Shown here: piece by piece, positions 34,390-45,689 of the stretch
Layout: every line of letters begins with the position of its first letter
Numbering within the stretch: the stretch's first letter is position 1
NCBI RefSeq assembly: GCF_047948215.1
Contig: NC_134458.1
Span: forward strand, 141,774,036-141,838,035
Reading direction: 5' to 3'
DNA: 64,000 nucleotides
Source of the DNA: Lycorma delicatula
Lineage: Eukaryota > Arthropoda > Insecta > Hemiptera > Fulgoridae
The notes under the pieces: model-generated
Told to the model about the DNA's origin: nothing
Databases searched by the model: none
Seen by the model: the letters and a program-made list of their open reading frames with translations, nothing else
Position numbers and translations under genes: made by a program

Positions 34390-34855
34390 AAATTAGTGGT
34401 TTCTTTGGGTTATTCTTTCACACAAAAACTACTCAACCGATTAAGCTGAAATTTTGCAAGAAAATAATTTTTATACAGGGAAAGAACATAGGACTATACT
34501 GTTACGAAATGTTTCACAGTTTCAAGGTGATAGCCGTTTTAATGGTTTGCGGTGACGACTAGATATGTTCCTAGGTGGGCCAACTGTTCTGAAACCCGCA
34601 TACTTCATATCAATGAAAGTTTCGGGTCCTGTACTGACCACTGTTGCTCTGAAGAAATTACATACACCGATAGCTTTTATAACTTGAACAGGCTTTAATT
34701 TTTATTCATCAGTATTATTCTCACAAGCATGAGGATAATGAAAATATTGGGGGTCCAGGAGGCGGAGTCTTCTGGCTAGACGGGAAAGACGAGTGAAGCG
34801 AGCCCTGATAATTATAACTTTTATTTATAACTAGCCAGTTCATTTATAACTGGCT
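34390..34855 (+). repeat. Unclassified repeat-like segment with terminal hairpin
   Basis: The segment has acaaaaactactcaaccgat followed by taagctgaaattt, wording common to several mobile elements here. It ends with a potential hairpin (ccaggaggcggagtcttctgg) followed by ctagacgggaaagacgagtg and aagcgagcc. An inverted pair, taactagcca / tggctagtta-like, lies at 34826-34855. No second copy was found in the window. A Helitron-like or MITE origin is possible. Confidence 0.35.
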
Positions 34856-34896
34856 AAAAAGTTAGTAAAAAATAAAATTAATAAAGTTAATAAAAT

Positions 34897-35565
34897 TAAA
34901 AACTGATGTGGACACATCATGACTTCCTTGTACGCCTATTAAATTACATATACACATTTTTTTTTTTGAATGAAAAGTACATAAAATTTTATTTCACTGG
35001 TAACTTCTGATATTTTTTCATATTTTTTTTTTTACAACGAGAGATTAATACTCTCATGATATATTAATAAATCAATATATTTAAATTAAAAAAAAAAGAA
35101 AGGAGATGAAGTCGGATTCGAACCGATGTGCCTTCCCCTTGTAAGATTCAAATATTTTATTAATTAAACTTTTATTTGGTTATAACTTTGGAACCAATGA
35201 ATACAAGTACCACTTATGATATATCGTTGAAAAGCTCTCAATGAGGGCTTATTACGTCAGTTAAGATAAAGTCTAAAATCCAATTCTTTAGGATTTTGGG
35301 CTTTTTTTGGACACTTTTAGTCCAGCCTATTACAGTCAAAAAGGGAGGTGCACAAGTAGATATTTCAACAGTCCTAAATTCAGAATTTCAACATCCTACG
35401 GCTAATTGTTTTTGAGTTATGCGAATACATTAATACGTACAGACGTCACGCCGAAACTAGTCAAAATGGATTCAGGAATGGTCAAATGTATATTTCCATT
35501 GAAATCTGAAAACCGAAATTTTTCGCAATCACAATACTTCCTTTACTTCGTACAAGGAAGTAAAA
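34897..35565 (+). mobile_element. MITE family T, longest copy
   Basis: The end motifs are acttccttgtacg (34922) and cgtacaaggaagt (to 35561). The outer left sequence gatgtggacacatcatg is shared with the other copies. The interior matches 9506-10011 but carries about 135 extra bases (roughly 35030-35165) that include a tRNA-like segment. It is non-coding; the 61-residue frame within it is chance. Confidence 0.75.
35088..35147 (-). other. tRNA 3'-half-like segment inside MITE copy
   Basis: The minus strand reads cttacaaggggaaggcacat followed by cggttcgaatccgacttcat and ctcc, then a T-rich run. ggttcgaatcc is a perfect B box with a pairing T stem. cttacaa resembles the anticodon loop of a valine tRNA (anticodon TAC). 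No A box or 5' half is found. It could be a tRNA fragment captured by the element or a chance match within the family consensus. Confidence 0.4.
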
Positions 35566-36356
35566 CCAATAATAAAACAAATTCAAATTAAATATACTTG
35601 CAGAAATCAAATTATTTAAAATTAGAGAATAATTATTATTAGAGTATAATTATAATTTTGTAGGGTTGTCAGTGATATGTTGTAACAGTTATTAAAAATT
35701 AAATTTTTTATACATATTTGATATAAATGATCAAGTAAACGTAGATGAACTAAAACGTTTGACATTTAACTAAAGTATAAATATATTTTTAATTTTAATT
35801 CTTGAAGATATGTTTCCCGTACTAACCGAATACGCTTGAGATATAATTTCATGTTTTTCTATTCTCGTTAGTAAGATGATGAATTTTATTATTACAAATT
35901 CGTATTTTTTAATATTATCTTTTAACCTAATAAAATTTCAACCTATCAGGATGAGAGTGTTTAATGTTTTTTTACTATAAAAGAGGTCTTGCTAGGATAA
36001 AAGTAATTTTTAACTGCTGCCGTAGAAGATAGAATGGTAGATTTTTTTTTATGTACTAAAAATTATCATTTTGGTTTATTTTTTTAATTTTACATCATTT
36101 TTTTTACATTAATTATCTCAGAATTAAATTCTCTACAAAGTTAAACTAGAAATTTTTATTTGTTTATTGGTATATAACGAAGTTATTTTGTACTAAACTT
36201 AAAAAAAAGCTTCCGACTGGGTTGTTTCTGATGCACGGCTTACACACACAACTTAATTTAAAATATTTATCATTTTATTTAAATATAATATTTTTTTCGT
36301 TTATTTAATTCAATGCTTGTAACTAAAGCGCGCGCGCATACCGTTTTTAATTCGCA
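35566..36356. other. AT-rich non-coding stretch
   Basis: No feature can be supported. A short CG-alternating tract (gcgcgcgc) is at about 36329-36337, just upstream of the retroelement target site. Confidence 0.35.
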
Positions 36357-36372
36357 CGGGTGTGGCGGTACT

Positions 36373-36990
36373 TTATTTTTGCGTAGGAGGAGGAAAAATC
36401 TACGCCCCAGCAGCCCACACTACAAGGTGTGTGAGGTTCCCGTCGGAGACGGGGACGCTAAAAAACTCCCCCTATGAAACAACATGTCCCAGTATTCGCC
36501 TCGATGACATGAACCCGGGACGCGTTGTTCACCACAGGGGTCACCTGAAAACCGGGTCTCTCATACCTCATCGACGGCAGCAATCCGAGGACCCCTGCCA
36601 CCTCGCATACGAGCTGTCCCTTCCCGGTCTTCCCCATGTATACTTGATCCTCCTGCTGAACAGGATCTATATCCGTTGCTCTTTTCATACAGCGCACACT
36701 GGGAGTTGTAGAAGACAGACCGCTCTACCGCACCCTCATACCAATAGGTGATGCCAAACAAAGTGCTCATCGAAGATCCAGGGAGCGGGTGGATCGAGAA
36801 GTCCCAAAAACTTAATCAATGGTCACCACCATTCCGGGTCCACCATTCCAACACTCCGGGTCACCACCCGGAGGCCCCACCACCTCCATGTACAGCTATC
36901 TCCTCACCGCCCTCCTCAAAACCATTCTCTCTCAGGCCTTTTCCTTAAGAACTTTCCCAAACTATTCCTGGCATTTTTTCCACTCGCGCT
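36373..36990 (-). other. 3' UTR of the R1-like composite
   Basis: This is GC-rich sequence downstream of the ORF2 C-terminus. The 3' end (minus) reads ctacgcaaaaataa and then the target duplication, so there is no long poly(A). Open frames in this stretch on both strands have no recognisable domain. Confidence 0.6.
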
Positions 36991-36994
36991 CGCC

Positions 36995-39605
36995 CTACAG
37001 CGTAATCCGAACGACTGCTTCCGGTGAGTCAAGACCCTCTTTAATCGGTCGAAACCTCTCCCACCTTGGGCACTCAAAGACAGTATGGGTCACATCATCA
37101 TCATCCCTACAACAGTACGAACATTCAGGGGAAGATCTTTTCCTTATAAAACACAGGTACTTTCCGAATGACCAGTGGCCCGTGAGCCACTGGGCCGTCC
37201 AGAAATCAATCTCCCCATGTCTCCTGAGCACCCACTTCCGGATGTCAGGAATGAGCCTGTCCATCTACCACGGCTTGACAGGTACCACCTCTCCTGCCAG
37301 CTACTTAGTAGCACTCCCTTTGCTTCCTCCTTGGAGCAGTCGTCCGCGATGCTCTTTCTTTCTACCAGTAGTGACAATGGCGGAAGACCCGCTACCATCA
37401 TTACCGCATCCAGGGAAACAGTTCGGTACGCCACTACCACTCGTTAGGCTACTCACCTCTGCAGCGCGTCCAGCTTCTTTCTGCATCTGCCGAAACGCAG
37501 AGCTCTACACCAGACGGGGGCCGCATATAGGACCGTGGACGAGACCACCGAGGCGATCATTCTTTTCTTCGATGTCAACGACCCGCCGATGTTGGCAATT
37601 ATCCTCGCAATCGCTGTAGCTAGCCTGCTCGCCTTGTTTACCATCTCATCCCTGTGCACGATAAATCCTCAGTTCCTGTCGAGCCAGACGCCATCTATTT
37701 TGCCCTGACTACCTGGACAGAAACTCCATCCACTTCGACGGTGAAATCCGCGATAGCTCTGCGTCCCGTCATGGCAATCACTTTAATTTTGTCTGCAGTA
37801 AGGGAGAGCCCTCTGTTTCCAAGCCAATCACTAATTAACTCTACCGCATAGTTCGCCTTGTGTACAATCTCATTCACACCTTTGACAGAGATCACCATTG
37901 CAAAATCATCGGCATAATCGATCGCCTCGACACCCTTAGGCAGGACCAAGCCCAGAACACCATCGAAAACAATATTTCAAATTAGTGGTCCCATTATGGA
38001 GCCCAACGGGACCCCTCTGCACATGGCACGAACGATCTCCTCTCCTTCTGCAGTGGTCATGACAGTGAGGACTGTCTGGCTGAAGGAGAGGTCCTTCAGC
38101 CATTCCTGAATGGTCCTTACAAGGTAGGGGGGCTGACCTTTCTCCTTTCGAGCTCTGTGATAATTTCCTCCCAGATAACACTCCCAAACGCATTACCGAC
38201 GTCTAGTAAATCAACGACCACAATCCTTTGCGTACATCAGGAGCCCTGGGCAGCAAAATTCACCGTTGAAACGACTTTTAAGACTGCATTCGTCGCAGAT
38301 CATTCCTGCCGAAACCCAAATTGATTATCAGAGAAACCCCCGCCCATCACCACTTCATTCCTTAATTTGCTAGCTAACATTGTTTCCAGTAGTTTACCAA
38401 TTGAGTTAAATAAGCAGATCGGCCTATACGCTGTATGATCATCTTCACCTCTGCCCTCCTTCCTTAGCAGGACAAGCCTTGCACTTTTCCACATCTTTAG
38501 AATGTGTTCGAACTGCAAAATGTGATTGAACAAATCCAATACAACAAAGCGAGTAATTTCAAACACCACCTTCACTTAGTCTTCCGGTAACCCAACCCAA
38601 CCGGGACTCTTTTCACTTTTTAACTTTCCAGAAGCGGTTTGCAGTTCCTGCAGCTTAAACAGTGGAATATCATCCGCTACAAACTCTTTACACTTGGTGA
38701 CAGCACGGGGAAAAAGAGCTTCCATAACCCTGTCAGTTATCTGTCTTGATAATATCCGCAACATCCTGCCGAATCTGCCTGTTACTATCTTATATCCCGT
38801 GCCCCACGGGTTTTCATGTAATTCATCACATAATATTTTCCATTTGTTTTTCTCCGATTTGAGTATTGCTGCTTTTAGTGTTTTCCTCGCATCTCGAGAT
38901 CCTCGTATGCCATCTCTGCATTCTCTGTCAGACCTTTGCCTCTTAAACGCTGAAACTTCTTACGAATCGTCCTACAGGCGCGATTAAGAACCGCTGTCTC
39001 CTGCGTCCATCAGTATACTGACTTCTTCTGAGTGGATCGACATTTCCCGAAACTTGTCTTAACCAATTCTGACACAGTTTCCGTGAATTCTTCTGGACTT
39101 ACCCGCGTGAGCGACCGTTCCCTATGAAGCAGCGCCTCCCTAAAACTCTATATCCTTGGGTCCAACTCTTCTCGGACACCTTGTATTTAGTAACGCAATT
39201 CTATCGTTGATCATAATTTCGATGCCACGATGGTCGCTCAGTAAACAATCCTCCAACACCAGCCGTTTCACCACTCTGGCCACAACTTCTTCCGTAGCAA
39301 AGGTAACATCTATCCGTGACTTCTGCTCTCTTTCCTCTCGAACGTGGGGCTGCCTTCTGTATTGAGACACAGCAGTCCTAATGACGCAAAAGTATCCGCA
39401 AGTAGAGCTTCCTTAGCGTCCGTCATAGGCTCACCCCAGTCAACATATTTAGCATTGAAACTGTCTGATATCATTGCTGTTCTTGTTCTACCCTGAAGGA
39501 GTCGGGCCCGCTCGTCTAGGTAATGCTCAAAGTTTTCATCGGGTATGTTCGGCGAGATATACCAATTAAAAACCGCTCTATCCCCCAACTTCAGCTCGAT
39601 CACAT
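36995..39605 (-). pseudogene. R1-like ORF2 (endonuclease, RT, C-terminal zinc motif)
   Basis: From 39605 leftwards the protein reads LGDRAVFNWYISPNIPDENF, then SDSFNAKYVDWGEP (endonuclease motif normally GDFN; the D is changed) and LSDHRGIEIMIND (the SDH motif). After a linker come RT pieces: KSEKSPGWVGLP, FEHILKMWKSARLVLLRKEG, AYRPICLFNSIGKLLE, GGGFSDNQFGFRQE, then AIDYADDFAMVISVKG with the catalytic YADD. The C-terminus reads SVVSSTVLYAAPVW, VAYRTVSLDAVMMVAGLPPLSL, RLIPDIRKWVLRRHGEI and a zinc motif CSYCCRDDDDVTHTVFEC. The N-terminal endonuclease part is missing. Frameshifts near 38300, 37950, 37690, 37450 and 37270 and in-frame stops break it. The 266-codon open frame on the opposite strand at 36819-37619 is its shadow. 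Confidence 0.8.
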
Positions 39606-39805
39606 CATCAATGACACGGTTTTTCCCTCCTCTTCCTGGGACCGCTCACGGACAGCATTACGTCTGGTAAAGGGGAGTGTCACGCCGTCAGGTATTGAAA
39701 TGCGGAGTGCCCACTGCCTCATTGCGCAGAGGCGAACACCACCTGCTCGGGGGGCCCCCTAATTGCTCAGCCGTGGACCTATCCGCCCAGACACCCTCCG
39801 ACGTC

Positions 39806-41345
39806 TCATTTCCTGGTGATCTCTTCATAAATATGTACCTTATCCATCACCTTCTTAACATAGCTCTCAACCGCTTTCCATTCTTTAACTCCTATTAGCA
39901 TTATGCTTTGTGTGTCCTCTGGATAGAACATATCTTCCAAGCCTAACATATTTAACATCTCCATGCGTTCTTCATGAAAACGCGGGTAAGAGATATGCAC
40001 GTGGTCAGGAGTCCCTTCCTCATTGCAGTCAGGGCAGCGATACGTGTGGTCCAGGCCGTATTTATGCAGATACGCCCTGAAATCGCTACGATCTGCCAGG
40101 AACTGTTAAACTGTATCCCAGCGAGCCATGTGTCCTCTTCCACCAACTCCCAATGTTGCTTATAAGGCGATGGGTCCACCGACCTTTAGTGGCTCGGTCA
40201 CACCGTTCCTGCCAAGTCTCCATTCATTCTTCTGTTACCTGGGATGTTATGCTCTTTTTGTCTCTTAATGGCAGAGGCCTCTGCTCCCAGAGCCTCTTCT
40301 GCAAAATAACCAAATCTATCGGCATTGCACCCGCCAAGACTTCAGCTGCTTCCTTACAGACTGTTCTATACGCTGCTATGATTCGCAGATAACATCGTCT
40401 ATGAGCCGACTCTAGTCTTCCACGATATTTTGCAAAACTCGTTACATCAGCCCAAAGCTCCGCCTCGTACAGCATTGTAGTATATGTCTCTCTTGCAAAT
40501 AATCTCCTCCGATGTACAGTCGGTCCATTAGTATCGGGTAGGAGACCGGCTATTAATCTCGTAGTCCTCTCTGTTTTATTAGCTGCCTCTACTGCTGTGT
40601 GCAAAATCTTAACCTAGTATCTATCCATATGCCGAGGTGCTTTATTGCTGGCCTCGACACCATTCTCCTATCCTCTAATGTTACGTTGAGGATCGATCTC
40701 TTAGCCGCGGATATCGCTACCACCTCCGTCTTATGTGAAGCTAGTGTAAGTCACACCCCTGCCATCCATTTTTTTATTATCGTGTATGCTTCTCTTATTT
40801 TGCCAATGACCTCTCTCTTTGTAGCCTTGACGACCAAAGCGAGGTCGTCGGCATAACCAAACATCGTTACGTCTTGCGGATGGTCAACTCGAAAAACGCC
40901 ATCGTAACTCAGGTTCCAGAGAGTCGGTCCAAGTACCGACCCTGAGGCACTCCTCCATGAAGGTTCCGCCGAACTGTTTTTCCTGATACCCGACACTCAA
41001 GCCTGCACCCCGATAAATAGGAACAAACCATTCGTCGCAAATACAAAGGCACTTTATGTTCTTCTAAGGTCTGCATTATGGTGACGTGGGAAATGCAGTT
41101 AAATGCATTTCCCACGTCTAGAGACAAGAGCAGTGATTCCTCGCCGTTTCCCTCTTGCAGCTCTACCAGCCACCTCACACACCACCGGCACAGCATCGAG
41201 GGCGGACCTTCCCCTGCAAAAAGCGATTAGCAGAGAGTCCGCCCCTCTCCTTGACTGCCTGAGATAATCTGTGCTGGGGCATACGCTCCTGTATCTTGCC
41301 CAGCGCATCTATCATCGCCATATTTCTCCTCAAGTCGGCTAGCTA
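39806..41345 (-). pseudogene. Second R1-like RT and C-terminal segment
   Basis: From 41345 the minus strand reads MIDALGKIQERM and LSQAVKERGGLSANRF (middle of RT). Next come SLLLSLDVGNAFNCISH, LHGGVPQG, TMFGYADDLALVVKATKREV (catalytic YADD), then NKTERTTRLIAGLLPDTNGP, TTMLYEAELWADV, AAYRTVCKEAAEVLAGAMPIDL and a C-terminal region to about 39806. It differs clearly from the RT of the neighbouring segment (YADDLALVV against YADDFAMVI), so it is a different family. The endonuclease and N-terminal RT are absent and the frame is broken several times. It lies between ORF1 and the endonuclease of the composite, suggesting a nested truncated insertion or a recombination join. Confidence 0.78.
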
Positions 41346-42812
41346 TGTGGCCTTCCGCACCACTACTCCCTGTGTTTGCTGCACAGTTAGCCTTAAAATG
41401 TCCTTCTTTGCCGCACCTAATGCAAGACCTGCTACGGTCTGACCCATCAAACTTTTCTGCCTTGTGGCCCATCGACCAAAACCTATAACACCACTCAACC
41501 TCAGTATTGGGGGCCTCCCGAGAGGACACCCAGCCTATTCGCACTATGCCTTTTTGCCAGAGTGCGTCCGCAATTTTAGCTGGCACCATAAGTGTGGCCG
41601 TATTCGTATTTCCGTAAGCTGTCCTCATAGATAGGCTCCGGTACTGATCCAGCTCTAGGCCCACCGCCGTATTGATGGCTGTCCTTTCCTCCTCTTATAG
41701 ACCAGCTTGTCTATATTCCTTATTGTCATTCTATTGACTCTTCCTCTCTGTAGGTAACATTCACTCCTTCGACATCATCCATTATCTTTTTATGCAACTT
41801 CTCTGCACTTTATTCCTCGTCCTTAACCCTTATCAGACGTCCCCAGTCTGGTCCCTTCTCATAGACAAGAATTCAGGTAGCTCTTCCCGAGCGCCATTAT
41901 TCTTTACCTGCCGTAGCAGGTCCGCATAACCTTTAGACTTGACTGCCACCGTCTTTAACGGAGGTCCCCTGACCCTTTCCATCGTCGTAGTTTTGCCTTG
42001 TTCAAATTAGACCTCCATCTTAATTGTTTTCTCCTCCCTGTGTATTCGAGAGGTTTTTTCATCTGGAGCTTGCATGTCCAGTCGCCCCAAATACCGTTCT
42101 ATTGTTGGTTAATTAAAAAATTCTTCGCATCCCATTCCTCATATCCTCAACCACTTTACGTTTACTTTGCAAGATATCTACAACAACCACAAAAAACATT
42201 TGTGCTTCCTCCTCTACATCCTCTCCCATAAGGATTTTCGTATTTGGGTTAAGGCCAAAAGCTGCCCTGCCTTCAGTTTGTTCTTGGCTGCCAATTGTCT
42301 GACACCGGGGACCTTCTTGTCAAAGTTGGCTACAAAAGGATCGTTCGGCGAAGCTGTGTCCAGCTACCACCGCAATATCCGCATTCCTGTCACCAAGACA
42401 AGGGTCCTTTCTATTCACCGCGAATCGGAAGGCCTCCCTCGGCCACCGTTTAGTAATGAGGTCCACTAATTCCTCATCCTCAAACCTCTTTGTCCAACCG
42501 TTGTAGGATCCCCTCTTGCACCGCATTAGCGCCAGTCTGTGTAGCCACCTCCTGCATAGAGGTCACCAGTTTCCTAGTGGACAAGGTAGGCTTAAACCTT
42601 GATATTTGATTGACAGACTTGTATAGCTCACTTTCAACTTGTTTAATTTCTTTCTTGGTGTTCTTTACGATAGATCTGTGCCGAGTCCCTGTGAGCTCCT
42701 CCAATTTATCTGTCAATCCGACCAATTCACCATCTGATTCTCCCTCCTCCGTACTGGGATGGCGCCTTGTCTTCCTGTTCTCTCTGACCGACGATGTCGG
42801 CGTAGTTTCCAT
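41310..42812 (-). pseudogene. R1-like ORF1 (gag-like, zinc knuckles)
   Basis: The probable start METTPTSSVRENRKTRRHPS is at 42812. The N-terminal half is charged and helical (LTDKLEELTGTRHRSIVKNT, KKEIKQVESELYKSVNQI), likely a coiled coil. After frameshifts near 42480 and in 41670-42300, the C-terminal part carries VGLELDQYRSLSMRTAYGN and IADALWQKGIVRIGWV, then two CCHC knuckles. The first has lost its second and last cysteines (CYRF...HKAEKF), while the second is intact (CIRCGKEGHFKANC). Such ORF1 proteins bind element RNA. The reading runs directly into RT-like sequence near 41310-41345. Confidence 0.78.
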
Positions 42813-43560
42813 TGCCGCTGTAGCTGTATTAGTCGTTAACCGTTGTTGTCTGCTCCCTCACACTGCCAGTCGCCGTCTCGGTTCTCGCCGGGGAATGATC
42901 CAACCCCCTCCTGGTCGAGAACGGGCTTGCTATGTCCTTTCCATGAATTTATCAGCCACAGAAACCGAAAAATACTTCAACAACCTCAAAAAAAACTTTC
43001 CTTGCCAAAAAAAAGTATCCACACGTTCTTTTTTTTTGTCGGGAAGGTCCTTTTTTGGAGGTCGGGAAAATGTATCTTTCCAAATCCGGGGTCGGATTTG
43101 GGGGGAAAGTTGGAGAAGAACCGGAAGGATTTGGATTAATTCGGAAAGGATAAAGGAATAATAGGATGTGAAGTTTCCCCCTTATACACTAGGACTAGTA
43201 CTTCGAATATTTCCGCTGAGAATAATGAAAAATATTCGAAGTCCTTGTTTACTTCAAAAAACAATGACGTCACTAACTCATTCCAGCACTTCCAAGGACT
43301 TAGAATAATTTGCTAAGCCTTACACGTTAAATACGTTCATATACTATTGCTGACAATAGCGGAAACACAATAATCAAAATATAATGACAATCCGTAATCC
43401 ACAACTCTCCAAAACTTACATACGTAACCAGTACATATCCACCAACAAATCCAGACACACAAACAGAAAAATTAACATCATAAAACCGTTCAAAAACCTT
43501 TAAAACCGCAGAACGAAACACAACACTTCCGTACACAGTGAAGCCTCCAACTTAACTGTT
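42813..43560 (-). other. 5' UTR of the R1-like composite
   Basis: This is sequence between the 5' target duplication and the ORF1 start. It includes a short repeat pair tatttccgctgagaat / aaaatattcgaag near 43205-43240. No protein motif is seen. The antisense frames at 42610-43161 and 42843-43139 are shadows. Confidence 0.5.
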
Positions 43561-43576
43561 CGGGTGTGGCGGTACT

Positions 43577-43845
43577 AGCAGCGATGGTCGGCACTAACTA
43601 CAGTGCGGCACTAACTAGTTTTACTTTAGTAAACTAATGTAATTTCACAACTCGCATACAACAAATTTCGCTTGTATGGTCGGCAGACTAGTATAACCGC
43701 GAAACGTAACGCACCAGGTACCGAATCAACCGGGAGATCGAGTTCGAGATCCAGCCAGACCGAGTTACTTTTTTATACTTTAAATATTATTCATTTATTT
43801 TATTCTATCGCTCACCTGTTACGTCACAAAACTGGCTACAACACC
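43577..43845. other. Non-coding flank of the composite
   Basis: No gene can be supported. A short direct repeat ggcactaacta occurs at about 43591 and 43607. Confidence 0.4.
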
Positions 43846-43849
43846 ATTT

Positions 43850-44272
43850 TTGGTGGGTGGGGGTGCGATTTTGCAAAACGTTTTTTGCAGATGTTGTTAA
43901 CAAATGTCCCAAAGAAATACGACCTTAATTAGGCGAAATCTCGTGATACTGAGAGTGACCTTGCTCTACAGCCGTACCGCCTTGACCTTTTTAGTTGAAA
44001 AATTAATGGCATCAATGCCTCATGTACAGAAGTAATCTGACCAAGTTTAGTTAAAGTCGGTCCTGTAGTTCTGGAAATATAAGGTGATTTAGAGGCCAAC
44101 ATGGAACACACGTACATACGAACATTAACATCCGAAAAATTCCATCTGGTTTTTTGGTTCCTTAGGTGTCAAAACGTCAATATCCGGTGAAAACCGTATA
44201 TGCCCAAATTGTACCGATTACAGTACCCTTTTAGAGATATAGCTCTGCTTTAGCTTTAGACAGAAAACTAAA
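43850..44272 (-). mobile_element. MITE family U, inverted copy
   Basis: The reverse complement aligns with 11516-11940. Landmarks are tactgtaatcggtacaattt, ggttttcaccggatattgac, ctacaggaccgacttta and gtcactctcagtatcacgag. The terminus near 44270 corresponds to the tttactttcccgtct end but is degenerate. The other end is missing or unrecognisable beyond 43850. It is non-coding. Confidence 0.65.
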
Positions 44273-44580
44273 TATGTACAAAATCTTTTCGTGTTTTATC
44301 CCGTTTTTATTAAAACCTAAGTGAGGTAGAGGTATGGAATCACTTTTATTCAATTTCTTAGATAAAAAACCACAAGGAAACACCATATTTACCCCTGGAT
44401 TTATATCCCCAGAATTTTAGTACGGTTTAATTACACAGAAGGAGCAGAAAGTAGGGCAAAATGTTTCGCGAGCCGAAACTCACTTACTAACCGTTTTCTG
44501 GTCTTTGTTTATATGAACTTTTTTTCTTATTTTTGGTTATAAAATTATTTTCCGAGAGATCGCCGTACAATTTGGATTCA
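44273..44580. other. Non-coding stretch
   Basis: No feature can be supported between the MITE and the repeat B copy. Confidence 0.35.
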
Positions 44581-44584
44581 CCTG

Positions 44585-45160
44585 TATAAACCGGATGGCT
44601 GAAATGTAACTTACACACCCCTCTACCTTTTTTTATAATTGAGATAACTGGATGCGATTTTCGTCATTCTTCTTTGTTCCGAGGGCCTACTTTAATCAAG
44701 TATATTTCACTCTTTTTGATTTTTGGGGAATATGGGTAACTGAAAATTTCAACTGGAGCTAATGGGCATTTGGTATATCATTTTAAAGAACTGATTAGAC
44801 GAGAAAAATAATAAACTAAATTCGGTTAACCATTCAAAAATGGCGGCCACAATGTGTTTTATTAGGTAGTTAGAAATAACTACGGTTCTCCGCTGCAGTT
44901 TAATTTTTTTTGTTATTTGAGGTGTCCAGGATCCTCTCTTTGGAAATCTTCTTCGATAAGGGAGCTTACTAACTTAGTAAGCTCCAGTTTAGAGTATTTT
45001 GCTTCAGGGCTCGGCTCAAACATTTTAAATGGGACATATGGTCATATAACTTGTTTTAAAGTTTTCTGCGAGACAAGCAAAACGGTATCAAACTGATTAA
45101 ATTCTGGTTATTTAAACCAAAATGGCGGCCACAAATGTCAGTACGTTAATTAAAAATTGA
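44585..45160 (-). repeat. Dispersed repeat B, inverted copy flanking transposase relic
   Basis: The reverse complement aligns over about 550 bp with 6930-7490. Its inner about 130 bp are mirrored by 46870-46998. Because two copies face each other around a transposase relic, they are candidates for long terminal inverted repeats. It contains a local palindrome gggagcttactaacttagta followed by agctcc at about 44958-44985. Confidence 0.65.
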
Positions 45161-45685
45161 AAAGATTAATTATGAAAATCTTTCAAATAGTTTTTTAATT
45201 AAACTTACAATATTGAATTTAAAAATAATTAGTAAATAATTAATTTACTAATTTTTTAACATTAAACTTTTATTTCTTAAGAAACTTTTAAGAAATTAAT
45301 TTAATAATAAATATAAATTTTAATTTATAATTAATTTTATTTCGAAAGTGGACAATGTCAACAGCTGTTCAATAAATGACAGATAAGTTACATTTTTCAA
45401 AATTTATATTCATTTTTGTTTTTGTGATGAGTAGCTAACAGATGTTGAAGCGTCTTTAATGTTATTGTTGGATGACGTTTTGTGTTTTTCTATTAATAAA
45501 TTTAAAAAAACGGAGTTTAAATTATAATGTAATTATTTTGTAACTTTTTTTATTTTTTAACCTTTGTAATTAATTATTAAGGTTAAAAAATAAAAAACAT
45601 AAATAAGATCGTTTTTTCGTATATTATGATTTTTAAAGAAAAAACTTAGGTAAAAACAAGTTTTTTTTTTTAGAAATAATAATTT
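45161..45685. other. AT-rich non-coding stretch
   Basis: This interior sequence between repeat B and the transposase relic has no supported feature. It contains the inverted words ttaacctttgtaattaatta / ttattaaggttaaaaaataa around 45555-45590. Confidence 0.35.
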
Positions 45686-45689
45686 TATT

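Larger units (their letters stand above)
36373..43560 (-). mobile_element. R1-like retroelement composite, 7.2 kb, 16-bp TSD
   Basis: A perfect 16-bp direct repeat cgggtgtggcggtact at 36357-36372 and 43561-43576 brackets the block, so the whole 7,188 bp behaves as one insertion on the minus strand. Its 5' end is at 43560 and its 3' end at 36373. The order 5' to 3' is 5' UTR, ORF1 with gag-type zinc knuckles, a first RT and C-terminal segment, then endonuclease, a second RT with its C-terminus, and 3' UTR. A single R1-type element has only one RT. Nesting or recombination of two related elements is therefore needed. Many shifts and stops make it inactive. Confidence 0.8.

Noticed and set aside
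36819..37619. 266-codon open frame on the plus strand
   Set aside because: It lies antisense to the R1-like ORF2 C-terminus, has no recognisable domain, and such shadow frames are common in GC-rich retroelement DNA.
42610..43161. 183-codon plus-strand frame
   Set aside because: Antisense to the ORF1 start and 5' UTR of the minus-strand retroelement; serine-rich and leucine-rich composition without a domain.
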